Made by a program: the position numbers and the translations under genes. This document shows, in pieces, positions 53,723 through 63,599 of a DNA stretch of 64,000 nt (the first letter of the stretch is position 1; each line of letters starts with the position of its first letter). This DNA is from Candidatus Dadabacteria bacterium (lineage in GTDB: Bacteria > Desulfobacterota_D > UBA1144 > Nemesobacterales > Nemesobacteraceae): the NCBI GenBank assembly GCA_951812735.1, contig OX638332.1:504732-568731 (forward strand), read 5' to 3'. A model generated the notes under the pieces. That model saw only the letters and a list, made by a program, of their open reading frames with translations, was not told the DNA's origin and searched no databases.

Positions 53723-54616
53723 TCAGGAACCCGGAAGCCTGTACTTCTTCCAGTATCTTATAAGGCCGCCGGCATTCATTTGGTAAGGAGCCATAAGATC
53801 ATACTTACTATAGATTTCCTCGCTTACTCCTTCCCGCTCGAACATTCCCCTGAAGTAGTCTCCGAATTCTTCGGTTATCTCCTCGTCGCTCTTCCCGGCC
53901 GATAATCTCTCGCCAACCCACTCAGACCACTCCTGCAGTTTTTCTTCGGCAGCATCAAGCTTGGCTCCAACGTCCGTGTATCCGCCGAAATGGGTAAGAT
54001 AAATGATATCGGGAGAGATCTCCCTCATCTTCTCAAGAGAAGCGTACCACTTTTCAAGATGTATTTCGGGAGGAGGAGTCGCGGGAATCATCGGGCCCCC
54101 AGCCATTACGCATCCCGCCGTATCCCCGGTAAAAAGGGCATTCTCGACGAGATAGGAGTAATGGTGTCCGGCGTGCCCGCTAGTCTCAACAGCCTGTATT
54201 TCCACGCCTCCTATGCTGACACTCTGCATATCCTCAAGTGCAACAACGCTGCTTTCATCCATTCCCCTCACTTCGCCCCAAAGCTCTTCCATATTATCCC
54301 CGTATATCCTTGCGGCGGATTTCATAAGTTTCTCAGGGGCAACAAGGTGCGGAGCTCCTACAGGGTGAACGTATATGGTGGAGCCCGCCGCCGCGAAATG
54401 CCAGGCAGCCCCAGAGTGGTCAAGATGAATGTGGGTTACGAACACGTGTTTTACGTCCGAGGGAGCATAGCCCAGGTCCGAAAGACCGTTTTTAAGATTC
54501 TCAAACGATGTGTCGGGACCCGTCTCTATAAGTATCGGCCCTTCGCCGGTCTCGATAAGGTAAGACGCTATCGCCTCTGTTGTAAAGAAATTAACGTCAA
54601 TGATCTTCAAGTCCAT
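53723..54616 (-). CDS. MBL-fold metallo-hydrolase
   Basis: 297 residues of the metallo-beta-lactamase fold. The metal site is His62-x-His64-x-Asp66-His67 in VTHIHLDHSGA, with ETSGHAGHHYSYL (third His) and FTGDTAGCV (bridging Asp) and a final His in IYLTHFGG. The C-terminal 90 residues are helical and may lie over the active site. Members with this pattern cleave thioesters, lactones or phosphodiesters; no closer call is safe. It is followed upstream by a small exported protein gene. Confidence 0.88.
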   Translation of the reverse strand: MDLKIIDVNFFTTEAIASYLIETGEGPILIETGPDTSFENLKNGLSDLGYAPSDVKHVFVTHIHLDHSGAAWHFAAAGSTIYVHPVGAPHLVAPEKLMKSAARIYGDNMEELWGEVRGMDESSVVALEDMQSVSIGGVEIQAVETSGHAGHHYSYLVENALFTGDTAGCVMAGGPMIPATPPPEIHLEKWYASLEKMREISPDIIYLTHFGGYTDVGAKLDAAEEKLQEWSEWVGERLSAGKSDEEITEEFGDYFRGMFEREGVSEEIYSKYDLMAPYQMNAGGLIRYWKKYRLPGS

Positions 54617-54654
54617 TTAATTTTGTCCTCCTGAAAATTACGGTTGCTTCTTGT

Positions 54655-55116
54655 TTAGAATCCGAAACGTATCCCCGCGTGAAAAGTAGTATTATCGATT
54701 GACAACGAGTCTATTATGTCGCTGCTTCTGGCAATCCCCAGTTTCAGTCTCGCGCTCTCTCCCAAGTTAACAAAACCCGCCACGGCTAAGGCGGTGTTAC
54801 CTTCGCAAGGGTCTCCGTCTTTTACCGGGTAAGAAGTCCCGTTTGTATAATGACTGACGCCCATGCCCAGCTTGACTCCCGCTACCTTGAAGCCCGCTCC
54901 CCCAGTAAACACGCTGATATTGTCAATCTCCGAGTACTTTTCATCAAACGGGGTATGCGTCGCCGCTACGTCAAAAGTAACTTTCTGGTGAACGAGTTCC
55001 GGTACAGCGTGAATCGCGAGATTGTTGTTTTCAACCGTGCTACAATCACCCGCGACTGCCAGCGTCGGCATAATAGCTATTAAGCCCGCTATCAGGGACA
55101 GCTTGATTTTATCCAT
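54655..55116 (-). CDS. Small exported beta-strand protein, unknown
   Basis: 153 residues from ATG 55116, fixed by AAAGGAGGTAGTGA just upstream; an ATG 18 bp earlier overlaps that site and is rejected. Signal peptide 1-22 (IKLSLIAGLIAIMPTLAVAG). The mature 130 residues alternate polar and hydrophobic residues (VKLGMGVSHYT, LKLGIARSSD) and end THFHAG-like FHAGIRFGF with a terminal Phe, as in small outer-membrane barrels or fragments of larger ones. Two Cys (GDCS, DPCEG) may form a disulfide. No family recognised. Confidence 0.7.
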   Translation of the reverse strand: MDKIKLSLIAGLIAIMPTLAVAGDCSTVENNNLAIHAVPELVHQKVTFDVAATHTPFDEKYSEIDNISVFTGGAGFKVAGVKLGMGVSHYTNGTSYPVKDGDPCEGNTALAVAGFVNLGESARLKLGIARSSDIIDSLSIDNTTFHAGIRFGF

Positions 55117-55217
55117 TTCACTACCTCCTTTCAACTAGAACCAGATCTTTTGCGCCGCATGGTTAACTAAATTACGATAATTTTTCCTTCTCAGATAATT
55201 TTGGCAATTATACCAAA

Positions 55218-56309
55218 TTATGCGCCGGCTTTTACCCGGCCTGAGTCAACGAGAAACGAATGGAATTCCCCCCGACGGGGTATCTCGTTCTTATCGGTCG
55301 AGGTAACGAACACCTGCCCGGTGAATTCCGAGAGAGTCTTAAAAAGGAAACTCCTGCGTTTTATGTCAAGTTCGCTCGTTATGTCATCGAGAAGAAGTAT
55401 GGGGTTAGTTCCCGTGTGTTCCTTAAAAAGCCTTATCTCTGAGGCCTTGAGCGCCAGAACCAGATTTTTTGACTGTCCCTGCGAGGCAAAACGTGAAGCG
55501 TCCTGTCCGTTAAGCAGAAAACCAACCCGATCCCTGTGGGGACCGACGGTAGTGTGGCCCCTTTTTCTGTCTAAAGGGAAATTTTTCGAAAGCGCCTCTC
55601 TTATTCCCTCTCCGATATCCTCGCTGCGTTCAAAAGAAAACCCGTAGCTTACGCGCGCCGAAGTGTCTGACTCTCCATGTTCCCCGTAAACTTCGGCGAG
55701 CTTTCGGTTGAAACTCTTTATCATCTCGATGCGCCTGCTCACTATGTCGGCTCCGTACCGTGCTATCTGCTCGTCCCAAAGTTCCATGGAAAGCGAAGAC
55801 ACCTTTTCCCTTGAGCCAAGCATGTGGTTTCTCTGACTCACGGCCCTCTGGTAGTCGCGAAGCTGCTTTATGTGGGCCGGGTGGATGGAGCTAATTACGG
55901 AATCGAGGTAATTTCTCCTTGCCTGAAGCCCTCCCTTTACTATCTCTATGTCCGAGGGGAGGAACAAAACGACCTTGAATCGGCCGAAATGCTGGCTTAT
56001 GCTTCGCACCGTCTTTGAGTTAAGCCGCGTGTGGCGGCCCTCTTTCTTCACGGTTATATGTACTTCATTCAGGCCGTTTCCTGAAAGAATCTCCCCCTTC
56101 ACAAGCGAAGCTTCGCAGCCGAAGCGCACAAGATCCGAGTTTTTCGCGCCCGAGAAAGGCCGCAGCCCGCAAACAAGATATATGGCTTCGAGAAGATTGG
56201 TCTTCCCTTGGGCATTTCTGCCGTGGATGACGTTGAATCCCGGATAGAACGGAAGGGAAAGGCTCTCGTAATTTCTGTAGTTTCTGAGGCTTAGATGTTT
56301 GAGCTGCAC
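55218..56309 (-). CDS. recF: DNA replication and repair protein RecF
   Basis: 363 residues, standard length. Walker A in GRNAQGKTNLLEAIY, ABC-type signature SQGQSKNLVLALK and Walker B LLLDDITSELD near the C-terminus; the opening LKHLSLRNYRNYESL is the usual RecF start. It binds at single-strand gaps and loads RecA with RecO and RecR. Not next to dnaA-dnaN-gyrB, its common setting. TnpB element 2 is inserted in the gap between recF and the divergent CDC48-type gene. Confidence 0.95.
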   Translation of the reverse strand: MQLKHLSLRNYRNYESLSLPFYPGFNVIHGRNAQGKTNLLEAIYLVCGLRPFSGAKNSDLVRFGCEASLVKGEILSGNGLNEVHITVKKEGRHTRLNSKTVRSISQHFGRFKVVLFLPSDIEIVKGGLQARRNYLDSVISSIHPAHIKQLRDYQRAVSQRNHMLGSREKVSSLSMELWDEQIARYGADIVSRRIEMIKSFNRKLAEVYGEHGESDTSARVSYGFSFERSEDIGEGIREALSKNFPLDRKRGHTTVGPHRDRVGFLLNGQDASRFASQGQSKNLVLALKASEIRLFKEHTGTNPILLLDDITSELDIKRRSFLFKTLSEFTGQVFVTSTDKNEIPRRGEFHSFLVDSGRVKAGA

Positions 56310-56475
56310 TTGATTAGTTGACCCCGTATTCCCCCGGGAAAAACCGCATCTGCACTTCCCGCGGGCGCTTTCTTGACCATAAAATTTTAAGCGTTAATAT
56401 CTTTTTTGAAAGGTACGGCTAATGATATCGCTGGAAAATTATAGCAACAACTAAACAGTCAAGTATAGTATAGCA

Positions 56476-57663
56476 ATGATAAGGACTTACAAGTGCCGAG
56501 CCAAGCTGACAAGGTCAGGACATGAAGCATTATCCCGGGTATTCGGGATGTGCGCCACACTCTACAACGCCTGTCTTGAGGAGCGTATTGGCTGCTATAA
56601 GAAAACGGGTGAATCCCGTTCATATTATGACCAGTGCAAAGCATTGACCGAAGTGAGGGCGAATGATCCAGAGTATGCCAATATCAGCGTTCAGGTGTTC
56701 CGTGGCGTTATGGGTCGCATAGACAAGGCGTACAAGTCATTTTTCCGTAGGGTGAGGACCAAAGAGAAAGCTGGTTTTCCTCGATTCAAGAGTTCCAGAC
56801 GCTGGAGAACAATAGAGATAAACGACCAGTGCTGGCATATGCTGAAGCGTGAGGGGCAGAAACTGGTTCTCAAGATAAAGGGGCTTCCCCGTATCGAAGT
56901 GAAAACGGAGCGGGAACTGCCCTCAAACACTTTGCTGAAAGCAATTCGGATTACAAGAAAACCTTTACGCACGGAAGTCGCGTTATCGTATGAGTTGCCT
57001 ACTCCCGAGGCAAAACCAGTGGGCAGTCCCATTGGGATAGACATGGGGATATCAAAGCGTCTTACCTTGAGCAACGGGGAGACCGTTAAAAAGCGGGAGG
57101 TGGACAGGCGCAGGTTAATACGACTGCAACGTTCCGTATCTCGCAAGAAGAAAGGAAGCAACAACAGAAGAAAAACTGTTTCGTTGCTTGCGAAAGAGTG
57201 GCAGAGACTTGCGGGCAAAGAGAGGAACTATCTCCACAGGCTGACTTCGGAGATAGTAAGGATGTACGATTTCATAGCGGTAGAGAAGCTTGAAACGAAA
57301 AAAATGCTTGGCAACAGGCAGTTGGCAAAGAGCATACAGGAGCAGACTTGGGGGAAGTTTGCTGCGCTGCTTAACGAGAAGGCTGAGAGTGCTGGCGTTA
57401 CGGTAGTAGCAGTGAATCCCAAGGGAACTTCACAGGAATGCTCAAGTTGCGGAGCAACGGTAGAGAAATCCCTGTCCATCCGGACGCATAGGTGTACTTG
57501 CGGGTATGAAGCAGACAGGGACTTGAACGCAGCAATAAATATCCTTCATCGAGGCATCTCGGTTGCGGGTGGGAAACTCAAGCAGTCCCGCATGGTCGGA
57601 AGGATGAGAGATAAGCAGGGCGCTGGCCTTGCTCGGCCAAGAACAGTGGAGGTAACTATCTAG
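56476..57663 (+). CDS. tnpB: RNA-guided endonuclease TnpB, element 2
   Basis: 395 residues, same length and layout as the copy at 33875. RuvC residues: Asp189 in GIDMGISKRL, Glu270 in AVEKLETKK, Asp349 in EADRDLNAAINIL. Zinc ribbon CSSCG and CTCG. All catalytic positions are intact. The first 35 bp around the start (ATGATAAGGACTTACAAGTG) are identical to copy 1, while the last 30 codons are quite different in protein but keep a similar hairpin, in keeping with an overlapping guide RNA. The TATAGT box lies 10 bp before the ATG. Confidence 0.93.
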   Translation: MIRTYKCRAKLTRSGHEALSRVFGMCATLYNACLEERIGCYKKTGESRSYYDQCKALTEVRANDPEYANISVQVFRGVMGRIDKAYKSFFRRVRTKEKAGFPRFKSSRRWRTIEINDQCWHMLKREGQKLVLKIKGLPRIEVKTERELPSNTLLKAIRITRKPLRTEVALSYELPTPEAKPVGSPIGIDMGISKRLTLSNGETVKKREVDRRRLIRLQRSVSRKKKGSNNRRKTVSLLAKEWQRLAGKERNYLHRLTSEIVRMYDFIAVEKLETKKMLGNRQLAKSIQEQTWGKFAALLNEKAESAGVTVVAVNPKGTSQECSSCGATVEKSLSIRTHRCTCGYEADRDLNAAINILHRGISVAGGKLKQSRMVGRMRDKQGAGLARPRTVEVTI

Positions 57664-57680
57664 TTATGACTATAATTCCC
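57540..57680 (+). ncRNA. Putative right-end guide (omega) RNA region, element 2
   Basis: AGCAGG (57614-57619) can pair with CCTTGCT (57627-57633, one bulge), followed by CGGCCAAGAACAGTG as in element 1. Target-adjacent guide would be the DNA just beyond the right end, that is, the first codons of the CDC48-type gene. Confidence 0.4.
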
Positions 57681-59777
57681 ATATCGCTAAAAATATCGGA
57701 AATCCATTCAAAAGACTGCGGAAAGGGTTACGCTAGGATCAGCAGCATGGACATGAAGGAACTCGGCCTCACGTCCTGGGACCTCATACAGATAGACGGA
57801 AGAAGGAAAACCGTCGTGAGAGCCCTGCCGCTTGACGCGGATGAACGGGAAACAGAGTCCGTCATAGAAATAGATATGGTAACAAGAGAAAACGCGGGAG
57901 TGGGACTTGACGACATAGTAGTAGTAAAAAAAGCAGATGTTGAGAAGGCAAGAAAAATAACCTTGTGTCCAAGAGACAAGGCCTTTCTCTACGATCCCGC
58001 CAAAAGCAAGCGTCTTTGCGACAGGCTAGAGGGCCTTGCAGTAACAGCCGGAGACAGGGTATCAGTCAGAGTGTCCTCCGCCAAGACCGAAGATTTCGAC
58101 GTGCTTACCACAACGCCCGAGCACTCGGTGGTCATAAGCCAGAAAACCCGCATGGACGTGATACAGAGACCGCGGACCAAAGTAGACACAGAAAGGGTCT
58201 CATATGCGGATATAGGAGGACTTTCAAGCCAGATAAAAAGGATAAAAGAGATTCTTGAACTTCCGATACGCTTCCCCTCGCTTTTTGAAAAACTTGGGGT
58301 TCAGCCGCCAAGAGGAGTCCTTCTGACAGGACCCCCGGGAAGCGGAAAAACCCTGCTTGCAAAAGCCATAGCATTTGAGACGAATTCAAATTTCCAGGTG
58401 ATAAACGGCCCCGAGGTAATCCAAAGGTTCTACGGAGAAAGCGAAGCCAAGTTGCGCCAGATATTCGAGAACGCGATTAAAAACCAGCCTTCGATAATAT
58501 TTCTTGACGAACTCGACGCGATAGCTCCACGCCGGGACAAGGTAACGGGAGACGTGGAAAAAAGGGTGGTGGCACAGCTTCTCTCACTTATGGACGGACT
58601 CACTCATAGGGGAAACGTTACGGTTATCGGAGCTACCAATCTTCCCGAGATGATTGATCCCGCGCTGCGCCGCCCGGGCAGGTTTGACAGGGAAATTCAC
58701 CTTCCGGTTCCCGATACCAAGGCTCGTCTCGAGATATTTCAGGTTCACTCAAGAGGCATGTCTCTTTCAAATGACGTGGATCTTCAGAGACTCTCTGATC
58801 TTTCAAGCGGTTACATGGGAGCCGACATAGGAAATCTCTGCAGGGAGGCAGCCATAAATTCCCTTACCGATATTCTGCCGGACATGGAGCAGGATTTTGC
58901 CTCCGACGTCGCGCACAGCTTTCCCGTCGAAGTCAATATGGAAGACTTTCTTTCTGCGCTTCGAAACATTCATCCTTCCGCAATAAGGGAGATAGTGGCT
59001 GAGATACCGAAAACCTCCTGGGATGACGTGGGGGGTCTTGAGGACGTAAAAAATGACTTGATTGAATCCGTTGTATGGCCGATGAAGCACAGGAATTTTT
59101 ACGAAGCCCTCGACGTAGCGTCACCGAAGGGAATACTGCTTCACGGTCCACCGGGAACGGGGAAAACCCTCCTCGCAAAAGCACTTGCGAACAGAACGGA
59201 AGTTAACTTCATTTCCATAAAGGGAGCAGAGCTTCTCTCCAAGTATGTCGGCGAATCGGAACGTGCCGTAAGGGAGGTTTTCAAAAAGGCAAAGCAGGTT
59301 TCTCCCTGCATAGTATTCTTCGATGAACTCGACGCTCTTTGTCCCAGGCGCTCAGAATCGAACTCAACCCGCGTGAGCGAAAGGGTCGTAAGCCAGCTGC
59401 TTGCCGAAATTGACGGAGTTGAAGAACTTCCGGATGTACTGGTGCTGGCCGCGACAAACAGAATTGACATGATCGAACCGGCGCTGCTGAGACCAGGGAG
59501 ATTTGACCTCGTGGTTGAAATTCCGACTCCGTCAAAACAGGAAATTCTCGATATCCTGAAAATCCACACGCGGAAAAAGCCTCTCGGCTCGGATGTGAAA
59601 ATCCGCGCGCTTGCCGGGGAGCTTGAGGGCAAAACCGGAGCGGACGTAAGACTCGTGTGCAACAGGGCCGCACTGCACGCGATGAGAGAGCATATAGGGA
59701 AGAACAGGAAAATTCTTAAACTCTGCAAAAGACATTTCGACCTTGCAGTCACAGAATTTCAGAAAAGAAAGGTTTAG
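57666..59777 (+). CDS. CDC48/VAT-family double-AAA ATPase
   Basis: 703 residues with the archaeal/eukaryal CDC48 layout: N-terminal double-psi barrel ([20 protein letters not shown], 1-90), CDC48_2 subdomain (about 100-170), then two AAA rings. D1: Walker A GPPGSGKT at 222-229, Walker [11 protein letters not shown], arginine-finger stretch [11 protein letters not shown]2: Walker A GPPGTGKT at 494-501, Walker [21 protein letters not shown]. It unfolds proteins or remodels complexes; both sites are intact. True CDC48 homologues are patchy in bacteria. The gene begins 2 bp after the tnpB stop, within the element's right inverted repeat, with no ribosome site of its own apparent. Confidence 0.93.
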   Translation: MTIIPISLKISEIHSKDCGKGYARISSMDMKELGLTSWDLIQIDGRRKTVVRALPLDADERETESVIEIDMVTRENAGVGLDDIVVVKKADVEKARKITLCPRDKAFLYDPAKSKRLCDRLEGLAVTAGDRVSVRVSSAKTEDFDVLTTTPEHSVVISQKTRMDVIQRPRTKVDTERVSYADIGGLSSQIKRIKEILELPIRFPSLFEKLGVQPPRGVLLTGPPGSGKTLLAKAIAFETNSNFQVINGPEVIQRFYGESEAKLRQIFENAIKNQPSIIFLDELDAIAPRRDKVTGDVEKRVVAQLLSLMDGLTHRGNVTVIGATNLPEMIDPALRRPGRFDREIHLPVPDTKARLEIFQVHSRGMSLSNDVDLQRLSDLSSGYMGADIGNLCREAAINSLTDILPDMEQDFASDVAHSFPVEVNMEDFLSALRNIHPSAIREIVAEIPKTSWDDVGGLEDVKNDLIESVVWPMKHRNFYEALDVASPKGILLHGPPGTGKTLLAKALANRTEVNFISIKGAELLSKYVGESERAVREVFKKAKQVSPCIVFFDELDALCPRRSESNSTRVSERVVSQLLAEIDGVEELPDVLVLAATNRIDMIEPALLRPGRFDLVVEIPTPSKQEILDILKIHTRKKPLGSDVKIRALAGELEGKTGADVRLVCNRAALHAMREHIGKNRKILKLCKRHFDLAVTEFQKRKV

Positions 59778-59914
59778 AGAAAGGGCCCGGTCACCGAAGC
59801 AACTTCCCGCGTTGCCGCCATATCCCTCTTTCGCTCGCACAATACCGTGGCGGAATGAATCGGACGGTTGATGTTGGAGAACGATTTTTACCCAGAGGCA
59901 CCCGAGCGAGCGGT

Positions 59915-61564
59915 CTATCCCGTATTTTCCGCGTCCCGTTCCTTAAGCACCGAGGTGAGCCAGTCGGGATCCATCTCCGGCACTGAGGACAGCAGCAAAT
60001 CCGTGTAGGGATGGTGAGGAGGCGTGAACATCTCGCTCTTGGGGCCCTGCTCCACCACGCTGCCTTCCTTCATCACGACCACTTCATCGGCGATTGAGCG
60101 TACCGTCGCCAGATCATGGGTGATAAACATATAGGCCAGGTTGAAGTTCCGCTGCAGTTTATCAAGCAGTTTAAGGATTCCTTCCGCGATAATCTGGTCA
60201 AGAGCGCTTGTGATCTCGTCGCATATGATAAGGGCGGGTTCGGCGGCAAGCGCCCTGGCAATGCCGATTCGCTGCTTCTCACCCCCCGAGAGCTGCGACG
60301 GAAGGCGGCTGTAGAACTGCGCGGGGTCAAGCTCAAGCAGGTGAAGCAGTTCATCAACGCGGTTTTTCAGCGCCGCGCCCCTGAGACCTTTGTAGAACTG
60401 CGCCGGCCGACCTATTATGTCGCCGACTCGAACCTTGGGATTCAGCGCAGTGTCTGCCGCCTGGTAAATCATCTGGATCTGTCTCAGATGATCCATGCTG
60501 CGGTTCCTGTAGCTTTTCGGCAGTTCCTCGCCGTTTAAAAGAACCCGCCCCCGAGCGGGTGGCAGAAGCCCCGTAATGCATCGGGCCGCGGTGGATTTGC
60601 CAGAACCCGATCCACCTACCACCGCGACGGTCATGCCCGCGTGGATGTCGAACGAAACGTTTTTCAGCACCTCGGTTCGTCCGTACGCGGCGTCAATGTT
60701 CTCAATCGAGACGAGCGCGGGGGCGTTACTGCCCGCGGGACGTTTTTTCTGAGAGTGCCTGTAGCTGCGCACCGCCCAGAGAGACTTGGTGTAGTCGTCA
60801 CGCGGGGAGTCGAGCATGGTTCTGGTATCGGACTGCTCGACTTCCTTTCCCTTCAGAAGCACCTTGATAACATCGGCCATCTGGGCCACCACGGCCAGGT
60901 CGTGAGTAATGTAGATGGCAGCCGTTCCAAACTGGTGGACTATGTCGCGTATAGCCGCCAGCACCTCAATCTGGGTGGTGACGTCAAGAGCCGTCGTGGG
61001 CTCGTCAAAGATAATGAAATCGGGACGGCAGGCCATAGCCATGGCTGTCATCGCCCGCTGCAACTGGCCGCCTGAGACCTGGTGGGGATAACGGAAGCCG
61101 ATCTCCCGGGGATTGGGCAGGCGCAGGCGCCTGTACAATTCCATCGCGTCTTCCCTGCTCTCCGCGCGACTTCCGGTACGGTGGTAAACGGGGGCCTCGG
61201 TGTGCTGATCAATGAGCCTGTGGGCGGGGTTAAACGACGCGGCGGCCGACTGAGCCACGTAAGCAATGCGCGAACCGCGCAGGACGCGCAGGTCGGATTC
61301 GGACGTGGTGGTCAGCTCCATGCCATCAAATTCCACAGAGCCGCCGGAGATGCGGCAGCCACCCCGGGTAAAGCCCATGGCCGCGAGACCGATTGTGGAC
61401 TTGCCTGCGCCGGATTCGCCGATGAGTCCCATGATTTCCCCGCGGTGCAGGTTAAGATCAACGCCACACACGATTTCCTTCCACTTCCCGCCGACGGAGG
61501 CTTCGACTCGAAGACCCTTTATTTCAAGCAGTATCTGGTTTTTGTCTTCAACCGTCATTCTCAT
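59915..61564 (-). CDS. Peptide-type ABC transporter, fused double ATPase (DppD-DppF)
   Basis: 549 residues containing two complete nucleotide-binding domains. NBD1: Walker A GESGAGKST, signature VSGGQLQRAM, Walker B FIIFDEPTTAL. NBD2: Walker A GGSGSGKST, signature LSGGEKQRIG, Walker B LIICDEITSAL (the usual DEP is DEI). The C-terminal PHHPYTDLLLSSVPEMDP is the oligopeptide-transport tail. It powers the two permeases encoded just upstream, with a 0-bp junction. Substrates are peptides, opines, glutathione or metal chelates; the binding protein is not in the window and probably lies beyond the right edge or elsewhere. Confidence 0.93.
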   Translation of the reverse strand: MRMTVEDKNQILLEIKGLRVEASVGGKWKEIVCGVDLNLHRGEIMGLIGESGAGKSTIGLAAMGFTRGGCRISGGSVEFDGMELTTTSESDLRVLRGSRIAYVAQSAAASFNPAHRLIDQHTEAPVYHRTGSRAESREDAMELYRRLRLPNPREIGFRYPHQVSGGQLQRAMTAMAMACRPDFIIFDEPTTALDVTTQIEVLAAIRDIVHQFGTAAIYITHDLAVVAQMADVIKVLLKGKEVEQSDTRTMLDSPRDDYTKSLWAVRSYRHSQKKRPAGSNAPALVSIENIDAAYGRTEVLKNVSFDIHAGMTVAVVGGSGSGKSTAARCITGLLPPARGRVLLNGEELPKSYRNRSMDHLRQIQMIYQAADTALNPKVRVGDIIGRPAQFYKGLRGAALKNRVDELLHLLELDPAQFYSRLPSQLSGGEKQRIGIARALAAEPALIICDEITSALDQIIAEGILKLLDKLQRNFNLAYMFITHDLATVRSIADEVVVMKEGSVVEQGPKSEMFTPPHHPYTDLLLSSVPEMDPDWLTSVLKERDAENTG

Positions 61565-62626
61565 CTACTCCTTCAGTCCTGATGAGCGGAACTGAATCCA
61601 GTCCACAACAAAATTCACGGCCACTGTGAGCAGGGCTATCGCCGCGGCAGGAATCAGTGGCGTTACCTCCCCGAACGAAACGAGCGTCGCGTTCTCCCGC
61701 ACCATGGAACCCCAGTCGGCGGCGGGGGGCTGAATACCGAGACCGAGAAATGACAGGCCCGCCACAAGCAGGAAAACGAAACAGAACTCCAGGCCAAATT
61801 CCGCGATCAGGGGCGCCGTAGAGTTAGGCAGAACTTCTCTTCTGATAAGATACCACATGCCTTCACCCCGCAGCCGCGCCGCCTCGACGTAGTCCATCAC
61901 CATCACGTTTCCGGCGACCGCGCGGGTAAGCCGGAACACTCTGGGAGAATAAATCACCGCTATTACAATTACCAGCACGTGCAGTTCGGTGCCGAAGATG
62001 CTGAGCAACAGCAAAGCAAATATAAGCGACGGCACCGCCATAACCACGTCGACCGTGCGCCCCATAAGCTGATCGAACCAGCCCCCTTTGACAGCAGCGG
62101 CCAAGCCCACGATGGCGCCCATGACAAACGCCAACACGGTAGCGAGCAGGGCCAGCCCGACGCTGTTTCGCGCCCCGTAGATGATCCGGCTGAACATGTC
62201 CCTGCCCAGCTGATCCGTGCCGAGCAGCATGGTCTCGCCAGTCGGCGCAAATGCTGGACCGATGATTTCGGCCTGCCCGTAGGGAGCAATAATCGGGGCG
62301 AATATTCCGGCGATGGCGTAGGTCCCTATGACAAACAGTCCGAAGCTGGCCGTCAGAGGCGCCGTGCGCATGGCTTCGGAACTTTTCCCGGGCAGCACTA
62401 TCACAAGAAATTCCCTGAAGGCGTAAGCGGTGCCGCCGGACATGGCTAGAATCACGGCAATTACGGTCACCGTGCGCAACGCTGACTCGCCGCCTATGAT
62501 TCCCATGATGAAAGAGGCGAGCGTGAGGGAGAACAACATCAGGAAAGCCCCGCGTTTCCGCATGTAGGCGGCTAAGCAGGAAGCTCCGATCAACATTGCG
62601 TAATAAACGATTACAAACACATTCAT
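61565..62626 (-). CDS. Peptide-type ABC transporter permease (DppC-like)
   Basis: 353 residues. An N-terminal pair or trio of extra hydrophobic helices (about 1-60, MLIGASCLAAYMRKRG) precedes the usual DppC core: FAPIIAPYGQAEI, LGTDQLGRDMFSRIIYGARN and the EAA loop VEAARLRGEGMWYLIRREVL, then FLGLGIQPPAADWGSM. The extra helices make it longer than E. coli DppC (300). Pairs with the DppB-like permease, 10 bp upstream. Confidence 0.92.
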   Translation of the reverse strand: MNVFVIVYYAMLIGASCLAAYMRKRGAFLMLFSLTLASFIMGIIGGESALRTVTVIAVILAMSGGTAYAFREFLVIVLPGKSSEAMRTAPLTASFGLFVIGTYAIAGIFAPIIAPYGQAEIIGPAFAPTGETMLLGTDQLGRDMFSRIIYGARNSVGLALLATVLAFVMGAIVGLAAAVKGGWFDQLMGRTVDVVMAVPSLIFALLLLSIFGTELHVLVIVIAVIYSPRVFRLTRAVAGNVMVMDYVEAARLRGEGMWYLIRREVLPNSTAPLIAEFGLEFCFVFLLVAGLSFLGLGIQPPAADWGSMVRENATLVSFGEVTPLIPAAAIALLTVAVNFVVDWIQFRSSGLKE

Positions 62627-62636
62627 AGCACGGTTC

Positions 62637-63599
62637 TCATTTCGGATGACGCAAACGCGGATTGGTCAGAATAGTTCCCATGTCTGCGGCAAGATTCAGA
62701 AGAATGAACGTAGCGGCGAATATCAGACAGCAGGCCTGCACCACCGGAAAATCACGCTTCGTCACGCTGTCCACCAGCAACTGGCCTATACCCGGGTAGA
62801 CAAACACCACCTCAACAAGCACCACCCCGGTGACAAGATAGGCAAGATTCAGGGCGACGACATTTATTATCGGCGCCCATGAATTGGGCAGCGCGTGCCT
62901 TACAATTATTCTCCATTCCGGAATTCCCTTCAGGCGCGCCATTTCTATATACGGGGAAGCCATCAGGTCAATGATGGCCGCCCGGGTCATGCGCATCATA
63001 TGGGCCACCACCACCAGTATCATGGTCAGCGCGGGGAGGAGCATGCGGTGCAGTTTCTCCGAGAACACCATGTCTTCGTCCAGCTTGGCTATGGAATGAA
63101 AGTATCCTGTATTCACGGCAAGATAAAGAATCAGAATATAACCGAGGAAGAACTCGGGGGATGAAATAAAGGTCAAGGTGGTCACATTGGCCACCCTGTC
63201 AAACACCGAATTTCTGAAGAGTGCCGCCAGAATGCCCAGAATGATCGCCACCGGCACCGCGATGACCGCCGCGTAAAGGGCCAGAAGCAGTGTATTCACG
63301 AACCGCGGTCCGATCGTTTCGGCCACGGGCGTCTGAGTGATCAGGGAGGAGCCGAAATCGCCCGTAACAACTCCCAGGAACCATTCGATGTAACGCACGG
63401 GGACCGGTCGGTCAAGACCCAGCTGCTCGCGCATCGCCGCAACGTTCTGCTCGGTGGCGCCCTGACCAAGCACTGCCTGTGCTACATCTCCCGGTAGCAT
63501 TTCCACCGCGCCGAAAATGATTATCGAAATAACCACCAGAGTCGCCAGACCCAGACCCAGCCGCTTGAGAACAATAACTAGAACATCGCCCACGGGCAC
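62637..63599 (-). CDS. Peptide-type ABC transporter permease (DppB-like)
   Basis: 320 residues with six spans. MPGDVAQAVLGQ-like EMLPGDVAQAVLGQ, REQLGLDRPVPVRYIEW, DFGSSLITQTPVAETI and the EAA loop MARLKGIPEWRIIVRHALPN are typical of DppB/OppB. First gene of a three-gene minus-strand operon (permease, permease, double ATPase). ATG at 63597-63599 has an AAGGAG ribosome site just upstream. Confidence 0.93.
   Translation of the reverse strand: MPVGDVLVIVLKRLGLGLATLVVISIIIFGAVEMLPGDVAQAVLGQGATEQNVAAMREQLGLDRPVPVRYIEWFLGVVTGDFGSSLITQTPVAETIGPRFVNTLLLALYAAVIAVPVAIILGILAALFRNSVFDRVANVTTLTFISSPEFFLGYILILYLAVNTGYFHSIAKLDEDMVFSEKLHRMLLPALTMILVVVAHMMRMTRAAIIDLMASPYIEMARLKGIPEWRIIVRHALPNSWAPIINVVALNLAYLVTGVVLVEVVFVYPGIGQLLVDSVTKRDFPVVQACCLIFAATFILLNLAADMGTILTNPRLRHPK

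Larger units (their letters stand above)
56435..57680 (+). mobile_element. TnpB element 2 with imperfect inverted repeats
   Basis: A 1.25-kb relative of the element at 33804. Left end GGAAAATTATAGCAACAACT and following bases (56435-56462) match the reverse complement of 57652-57680 at about three of four positions, most differences being transitions. No tnpA. The right repeat contains the tnpB stop (57661-57663) and the start codon of the CDC48-type gene (57666). Confidence 0.65.
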
